NCBI GenBank assembly: GCA_004352715.1
Contig: SCFE01000056.1
Coordinates: 1,033,706 to 1,097,705 of the forward strand
Direction: 5' to 3'
Source: Hofstenia miamia
Lineage: Eukaryota > Xenacoelomorpha > Acoela
DNA length: 64,000 bases
Shown: piece after piece, positions 1 through 27,599 of the stretch
Layout of the letters: each line of letters starts with the position of its first letter
How positions within the stretch are numbered: position 1 is the first letter of the stretch
Notes under the pieces: model-generated
What the model saw: the letters and a program-made list of their open reading frames with translations, nothing else
Database searches by the model: none
What the model was told of the DNA's origin: nothing
Translations under genes and position numbers: made by a program

Positions 1-730
1 TTGGTGCAAGGTGTAATGTCTCCTACTGTAACATCCTCCACCTAGCTTATTACGCCGTGATTAATTACTGTTAAGGAATGCTTGGTAAATTGCGGGTGAG
101 GTGTTACCCATTTATTGAACCATCAGACTTCCTCTCTTATTAACTAGCTATGTTAATTAAATAATAGAGTATTAACCATCACTGTTTAGGTGACAGAGCA
201 GTATGATGTTTCCTCTTCAGTTCTTCCATGGGCTCCTGCCCGAAGCTGATCTCCACAAGACAGCTCCCCTCCTTCTTGACCAATGACTGAGTCCATGACA
301 CCACCTCAGCTCAACTGGAATTAGTTATGTGTACCCTACGTTAGCTCGGTGTATGCACTCAAGTAAAGTTGTAACTGACTTAAACTCAAAGTTGTAAAGT
401 GTTTGTTGTTTTTATTTAATAAAGCAACCGGGCATTGACACTAACTGCGTTATAAAATACTAGAATAGCCATTACCGTAAAAACTATCGGCTTAATTATT
501 CAAATAATAAGATTGCAGTTTCCTACACCTACATTTAATAGTATTACATGTAAGGTCGTTTATCAAGTCAATTATAGTCGAGTCTCCTACATTTAAGAAT
601 ATACATATATCCCTAGGTGTCGACTATCCAGTCGTTTCAGGCATTAATTATTTCATACATGTATTGATCGATAGTCAGACTAGGCAAGAATCGAAAAACT
701 CCTAACCATAACATAGGTGCACTTTCGTGA
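1..730. other. Unresolved sequence left of the first gap
   Basis: No gene is recognised. By eye the stretch is less AT-rich than most of the window. An AATAAA followed by CAACCGGGC near 418-432 could be the polyadenylation region of a retroelement, but no terminal repeat could be paired with it. The text runs straight into a 1000-base gap, so any element here is cut off. Confidence 0.3.
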
Positions 731-1730
731 NNNNNNNNNNNNNNNNNNNNNNNNNNNNNNNNNNNNNNNNNNNNNNNNNNNNNNNNNNNNNNNNNNNNNN
801 NNNNNNNNNNNNNNNNNNNNNNNNNNNNNNNNNNNNNNNNNNNNNNNNNNNNNNNNNNNNNNNNNNNNNNNNNNNNNNNNNNNNNNNNNNNNNNNNNNNN
901 NNNNNNNNNNNNNNNNNNNNNNNNNNNNNNNNNNNNNNNNNNNNNNNNNNNNNNNNNNNNNNNNNNNNNNNNNNNNNNNNNNNNNNNNNNNNNNNNNNNN
1001 NNNNNNNNNNNNNNNNNNNNNNNNNNNNNNNNNNNNNNNNNNNNNNNNNNNNNNNNNNNNNNNNNNNNNNNNNNNNNNNNNNNNNNNNNNNNNNNNNNNN
1101 NNNNNNNNNNNNNNNNNNNNNNNNNNNNNNNNNNNNNNNNNNNNNNNNNNNNNNNNNNNNNNNNNNNNNNNNNNNNNNNNNNNNNNNNNNNNNNNNNNNN
1201 NNNNNNNNNNNNNNNNNNNNNNNNNNNNNNNNNNNNNNNNNNNNNNNNNNNNNNNNNNNNNNNNNNNNNNNNNNNNNNNNNNNNNNNNNNNNNNNNNNNN
1301 NNNNNNNNNNNNNNNNNNNNNNNNNNNNNNNNNNNNNNNNNNNNNNNNNNNNNNNNNNNNNNNNNNNNNNNNNNNNNNNNNNNNNNNNNNNNNNNNNNNN
1401 NNNNNNNNNNNNNNNNNNNNNNNNNNNNNNNNNNNNNNNNNNNNNNNNNNNNNNNNNNNNNNNNNNNNNNNNNNNNNNNNNNNNNNNNNNNNNNNNNNNN
1501 NNNNNNNNNNNNNNNNNNNNNNNNNNNNNNNNNNNNNNNNNNNNNNNNNNNNNNNNNNNNNNNNNNNNNNNNNNNNNNNNNNNNNNNNNNNNNNNNNNNN
1601 NNNNNNNNNNNNNNNNNNNNNNNNNNNNNNNNNNNNNNNNNNNNNNNNNNNNNNNNNNNNNNNNNNNNNNNNNNNNNNNNNNNNNNNNNNNNNNNNNNNN
1701 NNNNNNNNNNNNNNNNNNNNNNNNNNNNNN
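731..1730. other. Assembly gap (1000 N)
   Basis: The run is exactly 1000 N, the usual placeholder for a scaffold gap of unknown size. The open frames that cross it are artefacts of translating N. Confidence 0.97.
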
Positions 1731-1917
1731 CGTTTAAGGGCAGGTTTTATTGCATATTGTAGAATCTCGCCAACCTTCATACTAGTAATTCTGAACTAAT
1801 TTAGGAGCTGCTATAACAATTGTTTCCTCCTTATGTAGTACGGTAGGTGACAGACTCCAGTATCTGTCTCTCTTCTTTCTGTTCTATTGCTTTAGCCGTT
1901 ATACAATTACTATATCA

Positions 1918-1995
1918 TCAACTATTACTGATGCGAAACTAACGACTGTTGTTTTAGATCCAAGACACAAGACAGAGTGTACAAAGTACAGGGTA
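1918..1995 (+). pseudogene. Faint hAT transposase remnant
   Basis: The plus strand reads DAKLTTVVLDPRHK in one frame. This resembles the A-x-LLDPRxK block found in the middle of many hAT transposases. It lies inside about 900 bases of otherwise unrecognised DNA right of the first gap, and stops follow quickly. The 171-codon open frame on the opposite strand (2039-2554) has no recognisable domain and is probably chance. The call rests on one short motif. Confidence 0.3.
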
Positions 1996-2639
1996 CGCTA
2001 CCCGACCTGCAACAAAGCACAAAAGAGGAATTGAAGAACTACGCTATAACGAGTATTTCCATACGAAGCCGACACATCGATAGAGACACCAACCACAATT
2101 CAGATGACTCAGTGTAATGGAAGTGTGTGTGGAAGGACAATAGTGATAATGCTTGATACCTTATTAATTTAGTGTATTGATTGTTCTTGTTATCAATGAG
2201 GTCGTTTAATAAAGAGATCTCGCAACCGGGGTGCAATAGCTTGTTATGAGTTCGTACATATAATAACCTTACATATAAGTTTATGAGTTCATACCTGGAA
2301 TACATGTGAACAATCAATACGGTCACAGCAAAAGGGGGTAATTGATAGTCAGTCAGTCTACTAGAAATTATATGTAATAAACAACATCCAAGATAATGCA
2401 AAGAGATCTTGGGGTTCCATAATTTCCGTGATGTAAACAGATGTAATAACATAATGTAATAATAGTTGTAACATGAACAACGAACGATAGGAAAGCTAAT
2501 ACGAGTAAAAGCCCCTATTCCTACACCTAACCTAAGAGCTTCTCGGGTAAGCACCGGCTATACACTTCACCCGTTAACTGGATCCGTGAACCACCGTCTT
2601 GAATACCCGAGAGCTCGAACGTTTAGCTTTCCATTGTAT

Positions 2640-3050
2640 TAATTAAGATAACCTGATACAAAAGAAGTAAAGTAAATCCAGTAAATTAGTTTCATCAACA
2701 AAATGATTGATTACACACTTTTTATAGTAAAAGAATTAACAACAATCAAATATTTAACCAGTACCTGTTAATTCTGCTAATTCCACTTGTTTACAATTCC
2801 GAACGTTTAAATTTCTGTTCGTCTGCCGATTACGCAATTCTAACTTAATTAGCAGTAGCGATCTAGTCTAATGCCGTTTCGCCAAATTAATTAATATCAA
2901 AAGATTACTGCATTATAAATTTACAAAAATAACTAATTAATCTTATGCATATGTTTTTACAATTAATATTTTATTTCAATATTCAGTCTTGGTTTCTTCT
3001 TTCTTTTTTCTCAATTTGACCACATATGCTAAGATTACGATTATGTTACA
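2640..3050. other. AT-rich non-coding stretch
   Basis: No open frame with protein-like composition, RNA gene or repeat boundary is seen. Confidence 0.5.
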
Positions 3051-3059
3051 ATATTTTTA

Positions 3060-3591
3060 ATTATCGATAGTTCTTTCTCAATAATATTGGTTTCGTAATC
3101 ATTGAGAAATTGCAGAATAATATCATTTTTCTTTGAATTTAAGAGGTTATAAATGATTGCATTACTACCATCAATATTTTTGATAATTTCTTCGATATCA
3201 CCTACTAATTTTTTACATTCTTTGGCATTTAGTTTGCCCTCTTTTTGTTATAATAGTTTGCTTGACAGTGATTTTTGATTTGCGGTTGGTGAAACTTTTG
3301 GGGTATATTTATCAGGGGGAGACTTGAGGTACTATCGCTTAGATAATCCAAAAATTCCTTCTCAATTTTAGAAATTAAATTGGAGCATTCAATGTTGTAT
3401 TGATTTGATGCTTCGAATTCATAAATTACAAATCCTAAATTTATAAGTGAATTTAATAGATTGGTAAGTCTTTTCTTTGCAGGACCTTTAATAGATTGGA
3501 AATAAGCACTATGCAAAACATAATATGTATTAAATGCTAAATATGAGAATTGCAACTTATCTAAACTTTCCCTCCCAACTCTTTTTTTCAA
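3060..3591 (-). pseudogene. Unrecognised Lys/Asn-rich ORF, frame-broken
   Basis: A 120-codon frame at 3229-3591 on the minus strand is followed, after a one-base change of frame near 3235-3245, by about 60 more open codons (LNAKECKKLVGDIEEIIKN and onward) to a stop near 3060. The combined product would be about 180 aa, soluble, helical and rich in K, N, I and L. It has no membrane segment or cysteine motif. No family is recognised. Continuation of protein-like composition across the frame change suggests a decayed gene or a sequencing indel, not noise. An intron-exon arrangement is also possible. It lies outside and downstream of the ETNPPL-like gene. Confidence 0.35.
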
Positions 3592-3599
3592 CGCATTTC

Positions 3600-4900
3600 T
3601 TACTGAGCTCAGCTTTTTTTAAATATATAAATCAAAATCAAATTTTTCTAGCTAACTACTGTGATGTCTTTTATAGTGTTCTTAAGCAACACATTAGAAT
3701 TTCACTGCCTTATTGTAATGTCCAGGCCTGTAGAGTCCTCACTAAAAATGAACACCTTAAATCTTCCATGATTACTATATGTATATTACATAAGTAAAAA
3801 GTGTTTGATGTATTTGTTATATTGTACAGTGCTTAAATTATGTATTCTAAAACTGAAAAATTAGATAAAAGTAATATAAACATGATGATTGTTGAATTTG
3901 CAATTAAATTTTCCTAAAAATTGCAAAAATTACCTCATTACTATTTCATATGCTTTGCAATTGGTAAATTTGATTAATATTCTTCTAATACAGTTAACAA
4001 AATTGTTTACTACTACAACTAGATACATTACTCAAGTTCAACAGTGAAAAAATACAAATATGCAAATAAAAAGTATATATTGTGTCTATATTTTAATAAG
4101 CTTTGCAGAAGTTCCAGTCCTGTTTACTTCATTAAAGATCTTTTCATTGAAGACAACTTCTAAACAAATGTGGTAACGTACAATTATAAAATATCACGTG
4201 ATAACTACATCGAAATTACTAATGCTAGTTTCGAGCAATTGGCAATAGCGTGCGTATATTACTAAGGCTAACATGTTTAACAAAACTGTAAGAAATTCAA
4301 TATCTTTGTAATAGAAATACAAATTAACGTGCAGTTAGTAGGTTCCTTCTAATATTCTTAAAAACACTAGCATAATATAGATATTGGCATTATTGATCTA
4401 TGGTTAATATTTTACAAAACATAGAAATGGACATAAGCCGAAAATTCTCAAGTCCAGCCAAGAAATCTGCACCACCTGCCCTATTCTAATTAAGGCCAAT
4501 TTGACCAAAAAAACCTCAATTTATCGGTTTGCAAGGCCAATGTTGGGTATCTGAGAAATTTATAATATAAAATTGAAAAACATAAACTGAATGTAGACAG
4601 AATTTAACAAATTAATGAAAAAATTCAAACTTAGAAATTGCTTATAACATATATGCAGCATTCAAGCCGACTTTACTGAATTTGTTTGCGGTAATTTGGT
4701 CCTAGCCCGGTACTGCCAATTTCCATCTGACAAAATGTGCTATATAATCATTCAAAAAAACTAATGTAGAACAAACTTTTATTATTGAATTGGCTGCAAT
4801 CAGCTTTGATCTTGTGAGTTCGAGTATTTTAGGTAGTCTTTAAATATTAATCTAATACCAAAAATTTTTTTCCAAATTTAGAATGATTTTTAGAGTCTGA
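3600..4900. other. AT-rich non-coding stretch
   Basis: Very AT-rich sequence with only short frames. No gene, RNA or element ends are recognised. Confidence 0.5.
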
Positions 4901-4929
4901 CACTCAATAATGAAGGATTTGATTTTTGA

Positions 4930-5085
4930 TATTAGCACGAGGTGGATATCGTACTAGTTTCGAGCACCGAGTTGGGGATTCGAGTCAGCACCGTTTATGG
5001 GCACTGTGTCTTGTGTCTGCACAATCTGACACAGTGGTTAATCCGATGCGGGCTGTATATTAATTACAACCTTTGATGCTGTCAA
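4930..5085 (+). repeat. tRNA-like SINE candidate
   Basis: The segment starts GCACGAGGTGG and carries GGGATTCGAGTC at 4975-4986, which fits an RNA polymerase III B box (GGTTCGANTCC type). A second stretch with a B-box-like GGGTTTGAATTCC lies near 40318, and both segments share CAGTGGTTAA further downstream. This is a tRNA-derived SINE-like arrangement. No clean A box, poly-A tail or target duplication was seen, so the family is unproven. Confidence 0.35.
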
Positions 5086-5299
5086 ACAAAAAGGCTAGTA
5101 GAAGCGCTCTTATTTGTAAGCGAAAAGTTATTCTTTTCATTCAGCAGTGATGTTTGTGATGAATGCAAACTAAAAGCGCAATCTAGATATTAGATTTTTT
5201 AAGTCGTATTTTTGAATAAATTTGTATTAAATTGAAAATTCGAGCACAATCGTTTGCTTTGCTATGAGGAATTACATACAAAGTTGACGACGAATTTCT

Positions 5300-6380
5300 T
5301 GGGAATTTAATGCGCTGTCCAGCTTTGTTGGTAGCGATTCAGAGAAGGTTGGCTTAGCTGTGAAATTTCAAGTAGTAGATATTGTTTAAGAACAAAATCA
5401 TATGGTTCTAAAATATTCTTGAACAGTACTGGTACGCTTAACCTTAGATAGCCTGGTGTTCCTTAACAAGGATAAACAGGCTTTCCAAATTTTCAAAGAA
5501 CTTTCTCCAAGCCTATTAGGATACAGGGGCGTACTCAAGATTTTCTCACGGGGGACATCTTAATCAGGACTAAAATATTGAGAAAATAGGCCCTCAAAAA
5601 TGCCTTTCACAGCCTTATATTTAAAATTTTTGAATTTAATTACCGAAAATTTTTGAAATTTAGCTAGTCAAATCCCTATTGAAAACCTGACGGTGGGACA
5701 CTCCACCACCCTTGCGTACGCCACTGGTAGGAAATATGGAAATCGTTTACCATTGGCATATCTATTCAGTAAAAGCGCTTGACTCTAATGTTGGAAATTT
5801 CTATTCTATGGAAGTGTATTGCTGTGGCTGAAATAGTTGAAGAAATCAATTATTTTCATTGAAAATTTTGAATTTTTAAGAAAGAGATAAGTTCCCTCAA
5901 TCAGTGGCGTATGCAAAGCAGGCGACATGGACTATCCCCCTCTCAGGTTTTCAAAATTGATTTGGTTACTCACTTGTTCATGACTAAGATTTCCCGCTCG
6001 TCAAGAACACCGCGCACGCTCTGCTCTCCACAACGAAGGTTCATGTAATTATAACGGATAGAGCCCATGGAAACAATGAAGAACTTTAACTACTTCTTCA
6101 TATGCGAATAAATTTCCCAAACCTATTGAGGCGTGCCTTGCGCAGTCAGAGGTCCCGCCAACCTCAATAGAACAGTGCCGAGTCATGGGTTAAGAGCGAA
6201 AATGAAATATGAGACTCTACTCTATCCACTGCTGCTTTTAGCTTTTTCGTATGTTTATTAGTTTTTGAAGTATATGTATTCAAATATTTTTTCCAGAACC
6301 ATAAAATCATTTAAAAAATTCCCAAGCAGGTTATGCGGTTAAACAGAAGGGTGTTCCAGGAATATTGAATTTTTTTACGA
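5300..6380 (+). repeat. hAT-related non-autonomous element copy, diverged
   Basis: Blocks here match, with gaps, the interior of the hAT-type element at 32857-34227. Examples are TTCTCCAAGCCTAT near 5503 and near 33760, AAGAACTTTAA near 6081 and 33895, and CATAAAAxxATTT near 6300 and 34135. A MITE at 5524-5726 is inserted within it. There is no coding capacity. Ends are approximate; a TIR-like CAGTGGCGTATGC near 5885 may be another internal insertion. Confidence 0.45.
5524..5726 (-). mobile_element. hAT-type MITE, 203 bp
   Basis: The inverted ends are CAGGGGCGTACTCAAG and CTTGCGTACGCCACTG. The flanking 8-mers TTAGGATA and GTAGGAAA agree at 6 of 8 positions, fitting an old hAT target duplication. 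The interior corresponds, in the opposite orientation, to the MITE at 56323-56531: a GGGGGACAT-type start, a TCAATATTTT-like block, AAATTTTTGAAATTT, and a CCTGACGG/GGGACA end. No ORF is present. Confidence 0.65.
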
Positions 6381-6389
6381 CTTGGCTAT

Positions 6390-7570
6390 TCGAAATTAGG
6401 TTTACAAAATATTAAATGACGGTATTATTTCAGGTGGAAGATTCATAGCAACCAACAAATTATTCAATTCTTTTGATTTAAAGTTATATTATTTCCAAAA
6501 ATCAGTCATTACTAATAATCTAAAAAATTGCAATTAAGCTTAATGAAAATTTCATAGTAGCAATAGTAGACATATTCGATTAACTATAAGCTTCTATATA
6601 ATTAAAAGATACAAGCAGAGAGAAGGACTTGTGTATGTTTCTAATATATTAATTATGATTAATAACAGACTGGTTTTTTTTTCAAAAATAACAAACAAAT
6701 GCGCATTAATAAATTATAGTAGTATTTCAAGCTACTAACCTGAATATTGTCTTTTGTGCCTAAAATCAGTGTTGCAATTCATCAATTATAACATGAATCT
6801 ATAAATTATTTCATTTGTTCAATTGGATTTAAAATTAAAGTCATGAAAATTTCAGAATAGCATTTCATTATTTCAAGAAATTAATTTTAATTGTCAAACG
6901 TTAAAAGAAAACATTTAAAAATTAGGTAGTTTTTCTTTAAATATTGCAACAATAAAGTAAACATTTCTAATCAAATTTGCTTAATAATTCAAGGAAAATT
7001 GAAATCATGCTGAACAAACGAGTGCAAACCAACATATATTGTATGCAGTTACTAAGATTACAATTAGTTCTAAAAACTAATGAAATAACAAAATACTTTA
7101 TCTGATGTAAATATATATATATATATATATCTATATATATATATATAAAGTTCAGACAAAATCCTAGATAATTTCAATAGCATTAACATTTTCCAGAAGA
7201 AATACTTCTTTTCCTGAGAATTGTAAAATAAACTTATGTAAAGCGATTTACATGTATATATTCTTTGATTTTCTTTTGCATGGGAAAAAACTGGCATATG
7301 GTTGCCCTTTTAAAAAAGACCGCCATATTTTATAATTGGTGGTGTGGAACCTTAGCATTTTTACTTCCATTATCAGCTAATTCTGTATTTGAATAATGTT
7401 TTACAGATTCGTCTTTTTTCTATTCAAACTACAATTTATTAATATTTTCTTGTGTAAGTAACTGATCTAAATATTTACAACACATTTAAGCATTATTATT
7501 GTATCCAATGAATATTGTTTTAGGATAATTTATACACAGTCAAAAAGATCCATGTCATGAAATTTTTGGT
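6390..7570. other. AT-rich non-coding stretch with microsatellite
   Basis: Nothing coding is recognised. A (TA)n run occupies about 7111-7147, and the 75-codon minus-strand frame across it is a by-product of that repeat. Confidence 0.5.
7111..7147. repeat. (TA)n microsatellite
   Basis: About 18 TA units with one interruption (CTATA). Confidence 0.9.
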
Positions 7571-7573
7571 CTA

Positions 7574-8990
7574 TTGGAACCACTGAAATATAATGTTTTG
7601 CCAATGTATCTGGATGTAGGCAAGTTATTTCACTACCTAAAGAGAATTAAAACTGAATCGTATCTTGAAACGGCAGTACCTGTTGCTATAGAAGTAGTCT
7701 CTATGGGAAACTGCAACAATTCCTACTATATCAGAGCAAAGTGTTTGACAGGCAGCTGTAAAATTCATGAAGGAAGTACGAGAGGCTCAACGAAGTCCTC
7801 CAAACAATAAACTTGAGAAAGTAACAGCAAAACTTAATGATTTGTTTGACACATGCTCTTGCAAACATGATAACTTAGCAAATTGCTGCTGCCTTAGAGA
7901 AATGAAACTACCTGTCCTTGAACGAGCATTTTTGAATGACCAAAGAAATGAGTGCAGTGGTATTATAGGTGTCACAGACAAAAGAAATTCTGCTCTAATG
8001 CAAAAGCGAATGAAACGGAAATTACCTCAGAATACTTCCTTATGTGAAAGAGAAATTGTATAAGCTGACGATTATATTGAGCCTAATGAAAATCTTTAAT
8101 CTGATGTTACATCAAGTGAAGAAAGCCTATCGAGCCAATGTAATTTTTCCTCAAATCGCACAATAAGAAATCAATATAAAAATCTACCAAGCAAAGCATT
8201 CAAGCTAAGAAGTTTCAATGGAGAGATTGGTTCATATTTGGAGAAATGTATGCAATATCTCTTTTATAATTCTGAAAAAATTGAAACAAATTTTGACTTT
8301 GGTGAACTAAAAAATTTAAGCTCTGATCAAAAGTATTTCTTTGACATGGTAATGAGCATATTCAGTGGAGTACTTTTACTTGGCTTAGAAAGTCGATCGC
8401 CAGGAAAAATGGTGCAGTCCCATTGGTTAGCATTAACTAATAGTTTACTACGACTGTATGTGGGAACTAGCAATGCAAATGACAAATTTTACATAATGGT
8501 CAAATTGGTAATGACCTCGTATGCTCCTGTTTGGTTTGCAATCAAAGGATTTTGGAATGCATCGCCCATCTTCATTTACTTCTGATGACAACTTGAAATC
8601 TACCAGTCCGAATCTGTTTCCAAGCAGATAAATTCCTGCAAAGAAATTTATTTTCAGCACATGTTGAACATCTTTTGTTAGCCATGCTTAAAGAAGACGA
8701 GCAGCATGAAGAATAACTTTGGCACGAAAAGAAGAAATTCCAAATCGACAGTTTAAAGTACGAAAACTGAATCTAACTGCAGAGATCTACTATGAAAAGC
8801 GAGAGCCAAGATGTGAGCCAGTACTAAGCAAGGACATTGCCAATGAATCTCTCATCTCATTTGTTAATAAAGGGTTCATGCGCAACATAAACATCCCTGC
8901 ATTTCCTTGTCAGAACTAAGTTACTGAACACTTGGTAAACCTTGTCACTGAATCTTATAGTAAAGGGTTAAGAATCCTGAGATGGTTGTA
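7574..8990 (+). pseudogene. Decayed cysteine-rich uncharacterised protein (multi-copy family type)
   Basis: Several plus-strand frames join into one protein-like product broken by frame changes and stops. The order is an N-terminal part (7574-7770), a cysteine cluster DTCSCKHDNLANCCCLREMK followed by an LERAFLNDQR block (7850-7945), a middle with HWLALTNSLLRLYVGTSN (8420-8480) and SYAPVWFAIK (8517-8545), and a C-terminal part with FPCQN and HLVNLVTESYS (8900-8960). These blocks resemble a family of uncharacterised proteins present in many copies in arthropod genomes, as I recall it, which suggests an unclassified mobile or recently amplified gene. The function is unknown. Stops near 8062, 8098 and 8583, at least three frame changes and no intron signals make this copy non-functional. 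It sits 0.85 kb from the 3' end of the ETNPPL-like gene and is unrelated to it. Confidence 0.5.
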
Positions 8991-9839
8991 TTTGAACAAA
9001 GCTTAAATGAAGAAAAATTATGCCCCAATATGATTCTAAAACTCAATTTCGATGTTTACATTATTTGTACATACATATTATATAGCCATTCCTTAAGATT
9101 ATGTATGTTAAGATGTATTTGCAATTTTCATTATTTCTCAATAACATAAATTCTACTAACTTTCACATTTGTGAAGTATATGCAGTGAAAAGTCGCAGTA
9201 AAAAAATTGAAGTAAAGTTGGAATAACCGAAGAAAATTTTTCGATTATTTTGAAATTCTTATAAGAAATATAACAGTTGAATACATGTATATTAAGTAAA
9301 CTATGTAGTTTTATCTTCATAAATTGTCGCATACTTACATTATTACAAACATCGCTACTTTTTCACAATTTTCTTACCCATAATAATAATATTCTTCAAT
9401 ATTTTAAGGAAAAGGTTAAGCAAAGTGCGAAGAACTCTCCTAACCATAATTTTTGTTGATGAGAACATTTCTACAGTGATATGAAAATGGTTAAAATGGT
9501 TTCACAGATAATATAATTTTGTAATGAGTCAAAAGCGCATATGATACATGTATGTATGCTTTGCAATTATATTGAGAATAACCGTAAATTGGGAAATGCT
9601 TAATCAGAACAAAAACTGTTCTTTACCTCAAAAGAAAATTACTTAAATGTTAGCCTTGAAATTTAAATTAATTCCTTGCAGAAATGATTGTAAGATTTTG
9701 TGAATAAGTTCAGAGGCAATAAAATGAAAATATTTTTCAATTATTTATACAATTTATGTTTAATGTTTCTTCATTTGCCTATATCGAAGTCATTAAGTAA
9801 ATGAAAGAATTTTACTTGTAAATATTAAACAACTAAAAA
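8990..9839. other. Non-coding, downstream flank of the ETNPPL-like gene
   Basis: This stretch holds the 3' UTR and flank of the minus-strand gene ending at 9840. No gene is seen in it. Confidence 0.5.
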
Positions 9840-25367
<15,528 letters not shown>

Positions 25368-25701
25368 CTAAAAATGGAGAAATAAACAAAAATATTTTGA
25401 ATTGCGTAATAAGATTTAGCAAATCAATCAAAATAAACAGTGTAAGTAATGAACTTTATAATAAACTTTCAAAAGTTATGAAGCAATTTGCAGCCGATTT
25501 TGAACTGACACTGAAATGGCGGCTGTCCGCATACATCAAGTGCGCTTTCAGAACTGGATTTTTTTCATGTGGACGGACGATCAATGTCGAGTGATCATGA
25601 CCAGAAGCACTTGATTCCATTGAATTGCAATATTTTACAAACAGTTAAGCAAATACATTTTAAATTTGATACATTTATCACAAAACTTTGTAATTGCTTT
25701 T

Positions 25702-25813
25702 TTAAAATTACCACCCACTTCGTTTATAGAGATGGCGACATCCTGTGGAATGTTTACAAGAATTAAAATTACCACCCACTTCGTTTATAGAGATGGCGAC
25801 ATCCTGTGGAATG
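25702..25813 (+). repeat. 61-bp tandem duplication (2 copies)
   Basis: TTAAAATTACCACCCACTTC through CATCCTGTGGAATG occurs at 25702-25752 and again at 25763-25813, a period of 61. The copies appear identical, so the event is recent. Confidence 0.85.
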
Positions 25814-25905
25814 GCATTTGACAAACAGTAAAAGTCAACGTATTGGTGATACTTGGATCAACAATTGAGAGCTAATTACCTACTATGGATAAATAACTTA
25901 GGAAT

Positions 25906-26153
25906 AACCATAAATTTGTTGCTACATTACATATATGGAATACATATTGAAACTTAAGGCAACGGTTAGTGCATCTAATCTAATGACATGTCTATAGTAA
26001 TAGAATAAGCAAAATGTTACTTTGAATAAAACCATAAATTTGTTGCTACATTACATATATGGAATACATATTGAAACTTAAGGCAACTGTTAGTGCATCT
26101 AATCTAATGACATGTCTATAGTAATAGAATAAGCAAAATGTTACTTTGAATAA
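25906..26153 (+). repeat. 124-bp tandem duplication (2 copies)
   Basis: AACCATAAATTTGTTGCTAC through TACTTTGAATAAA is repeated back to back at 25906-26029 and 26030-26153. A single GGCAACGG/GGCAACTG difference was noticed. Confidence 0.88.
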
Positions 26154-26159
26154 AAATGA

Positions 26160-27430
26160 ATATTTGATAGGATAGAAGGAACTGTTTTTTAAAGTTTACC
26201 AACGGCAGCTTCATTACATTGCAAACATATTTTTATAGAATGTCTTTTTCAAGTGAACTATAGATTTTTGTTATCATAGGTTTTGCTAAAACTTCAATTT
26301 TATTTCTGATGAAAAAGTCGATTAGATGACATATAATTATAATAGTATTAAGTACATTTAACTATTTGATGGCGTATGTAGTCATGCAACAGTGAACCAT
26401 TTAAACATCAAATAAATGTCTTCAATTCACATTATAATGAGACGCACTTTATCAGTATTTTCAATTCTGACTTTTACTTCGTATTATACGTTCAATCACA
26501 CATGATAAAACCCGGCTCCGCCCGCTAAAACAGTTGCGAAAAAATTCCATATTGCTCTAAGTAATATTTATTAACAATGTATCGAGGATTATTTACAAAA
26601 TGCTGGTACCGGTATCCGCTCATAAGAGATAAGACCCTTAGGTTGAACTTACAATAACCTATTTATTAATAACTCTAATCTATACACAGTTTGCAAAGAA
26701 CTATTCAAAACTAAAAATCAATTGTATTTGCCACGTTTGGCGAGTAAGTTGTACGGCTGGAAGGTATACCGACATCAAAACCGATAAATGTATAACTATA
26801 TTATTTAAGGGTATTTGCACTGAGTGTGTAATATTAATTATATTTCTGTCCGTGATATTTGAGAAAGAGAGAATGTAAGCATCAGAAAAAAATTACATGC
26901 AGTTATAGTTACTTTAACATTTACATATTCTATACTTTTTAAACAAGAAAATACAGTCTACACATTTTAGCTTGCTGCAAATAATGCCCCAAGCTATTTT
27001 GACCTTATTTTTGAATTGAATTGTTCCACGTAACCTTACTTAAAAATCAAACACAACTGATTGCGTAATTATCTATACCTTAGTTAAGACCTCGTACACT
27101 GCCGTAATATAAACTCTTATTATTACACTTTACTTTACAACAGTTCCCGACAAGACTTATGTTCAAGTTATAGAATTTCGCGCATACAATTGTTAGGCAC
27201 ATGTGGAATGGTACATCGGTACATACTCGAAACGAAGCAATATATTATATTGTGAACCGCGCAAATATTTCAAATGGTAACTATTTATTAAGTCGTGATT
27301 TAATTATCAGAACAAATTGGTATTTCTAAGGAAGTAAAGCTTAATGAATACAAATACTTTTTTGCAGTCTAGATAATTTCAAGTAGTTCAGAAAAACCAC
27401 TGATAAAGCGAATTGCAAAATATATTTGAA
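26160..27430. other. Non-coding stretch
   Basis: No gene is recognised. The missing first exon(s) of the ETNPPL-like gene should lie upstream on the minus strand (right of 25367), but no match to the expected N-terminus was found. Confidence 0.4.
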
Positions 27431-27435
27431 GTGGT

Positions 27436-27596
27436 ATGCTACACTGCGGATCTTTTACCAAACTTTTTTCAGGATTTTTGTTCGTTATGCTGCAGTTTTT
27501 GCTTAAATTTTTGTCGGGATTTTTGTGAGCTATAGTGCGGATTTTTGTTTAAGCAAAAATCTGGATAAAAGCTTGGACAAAAACGTTAGCGTAGCC
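27436..27596. repeat. Possible MITE with GCTACRCT ends
   Basis: The segment starts GCTACACTGCGGAT and ends AAAAACGTTAGCGTAGC, whose reverse complement is GCTACGCTAACGTTTTT. GGATTTTTGT-type sequence recurs three times inside. Target duplication is not clear. Confidence 0.35.
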
Positions 27597-27599
27597 CTC

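Noticed and set aside
680-1799. Open frames of 336-366 codons
   Set aside because: They are almost entirely translated N from the gap at 731-1730.
2039-2554. 171-codon minus-strand frame
   Set aside because: No recognisable domain, a patchwork of Tyr/Leu/Ser/Cys-rich residues and no homologous pattern. It is probably a chance frame next to a hAT trace on the other strand.
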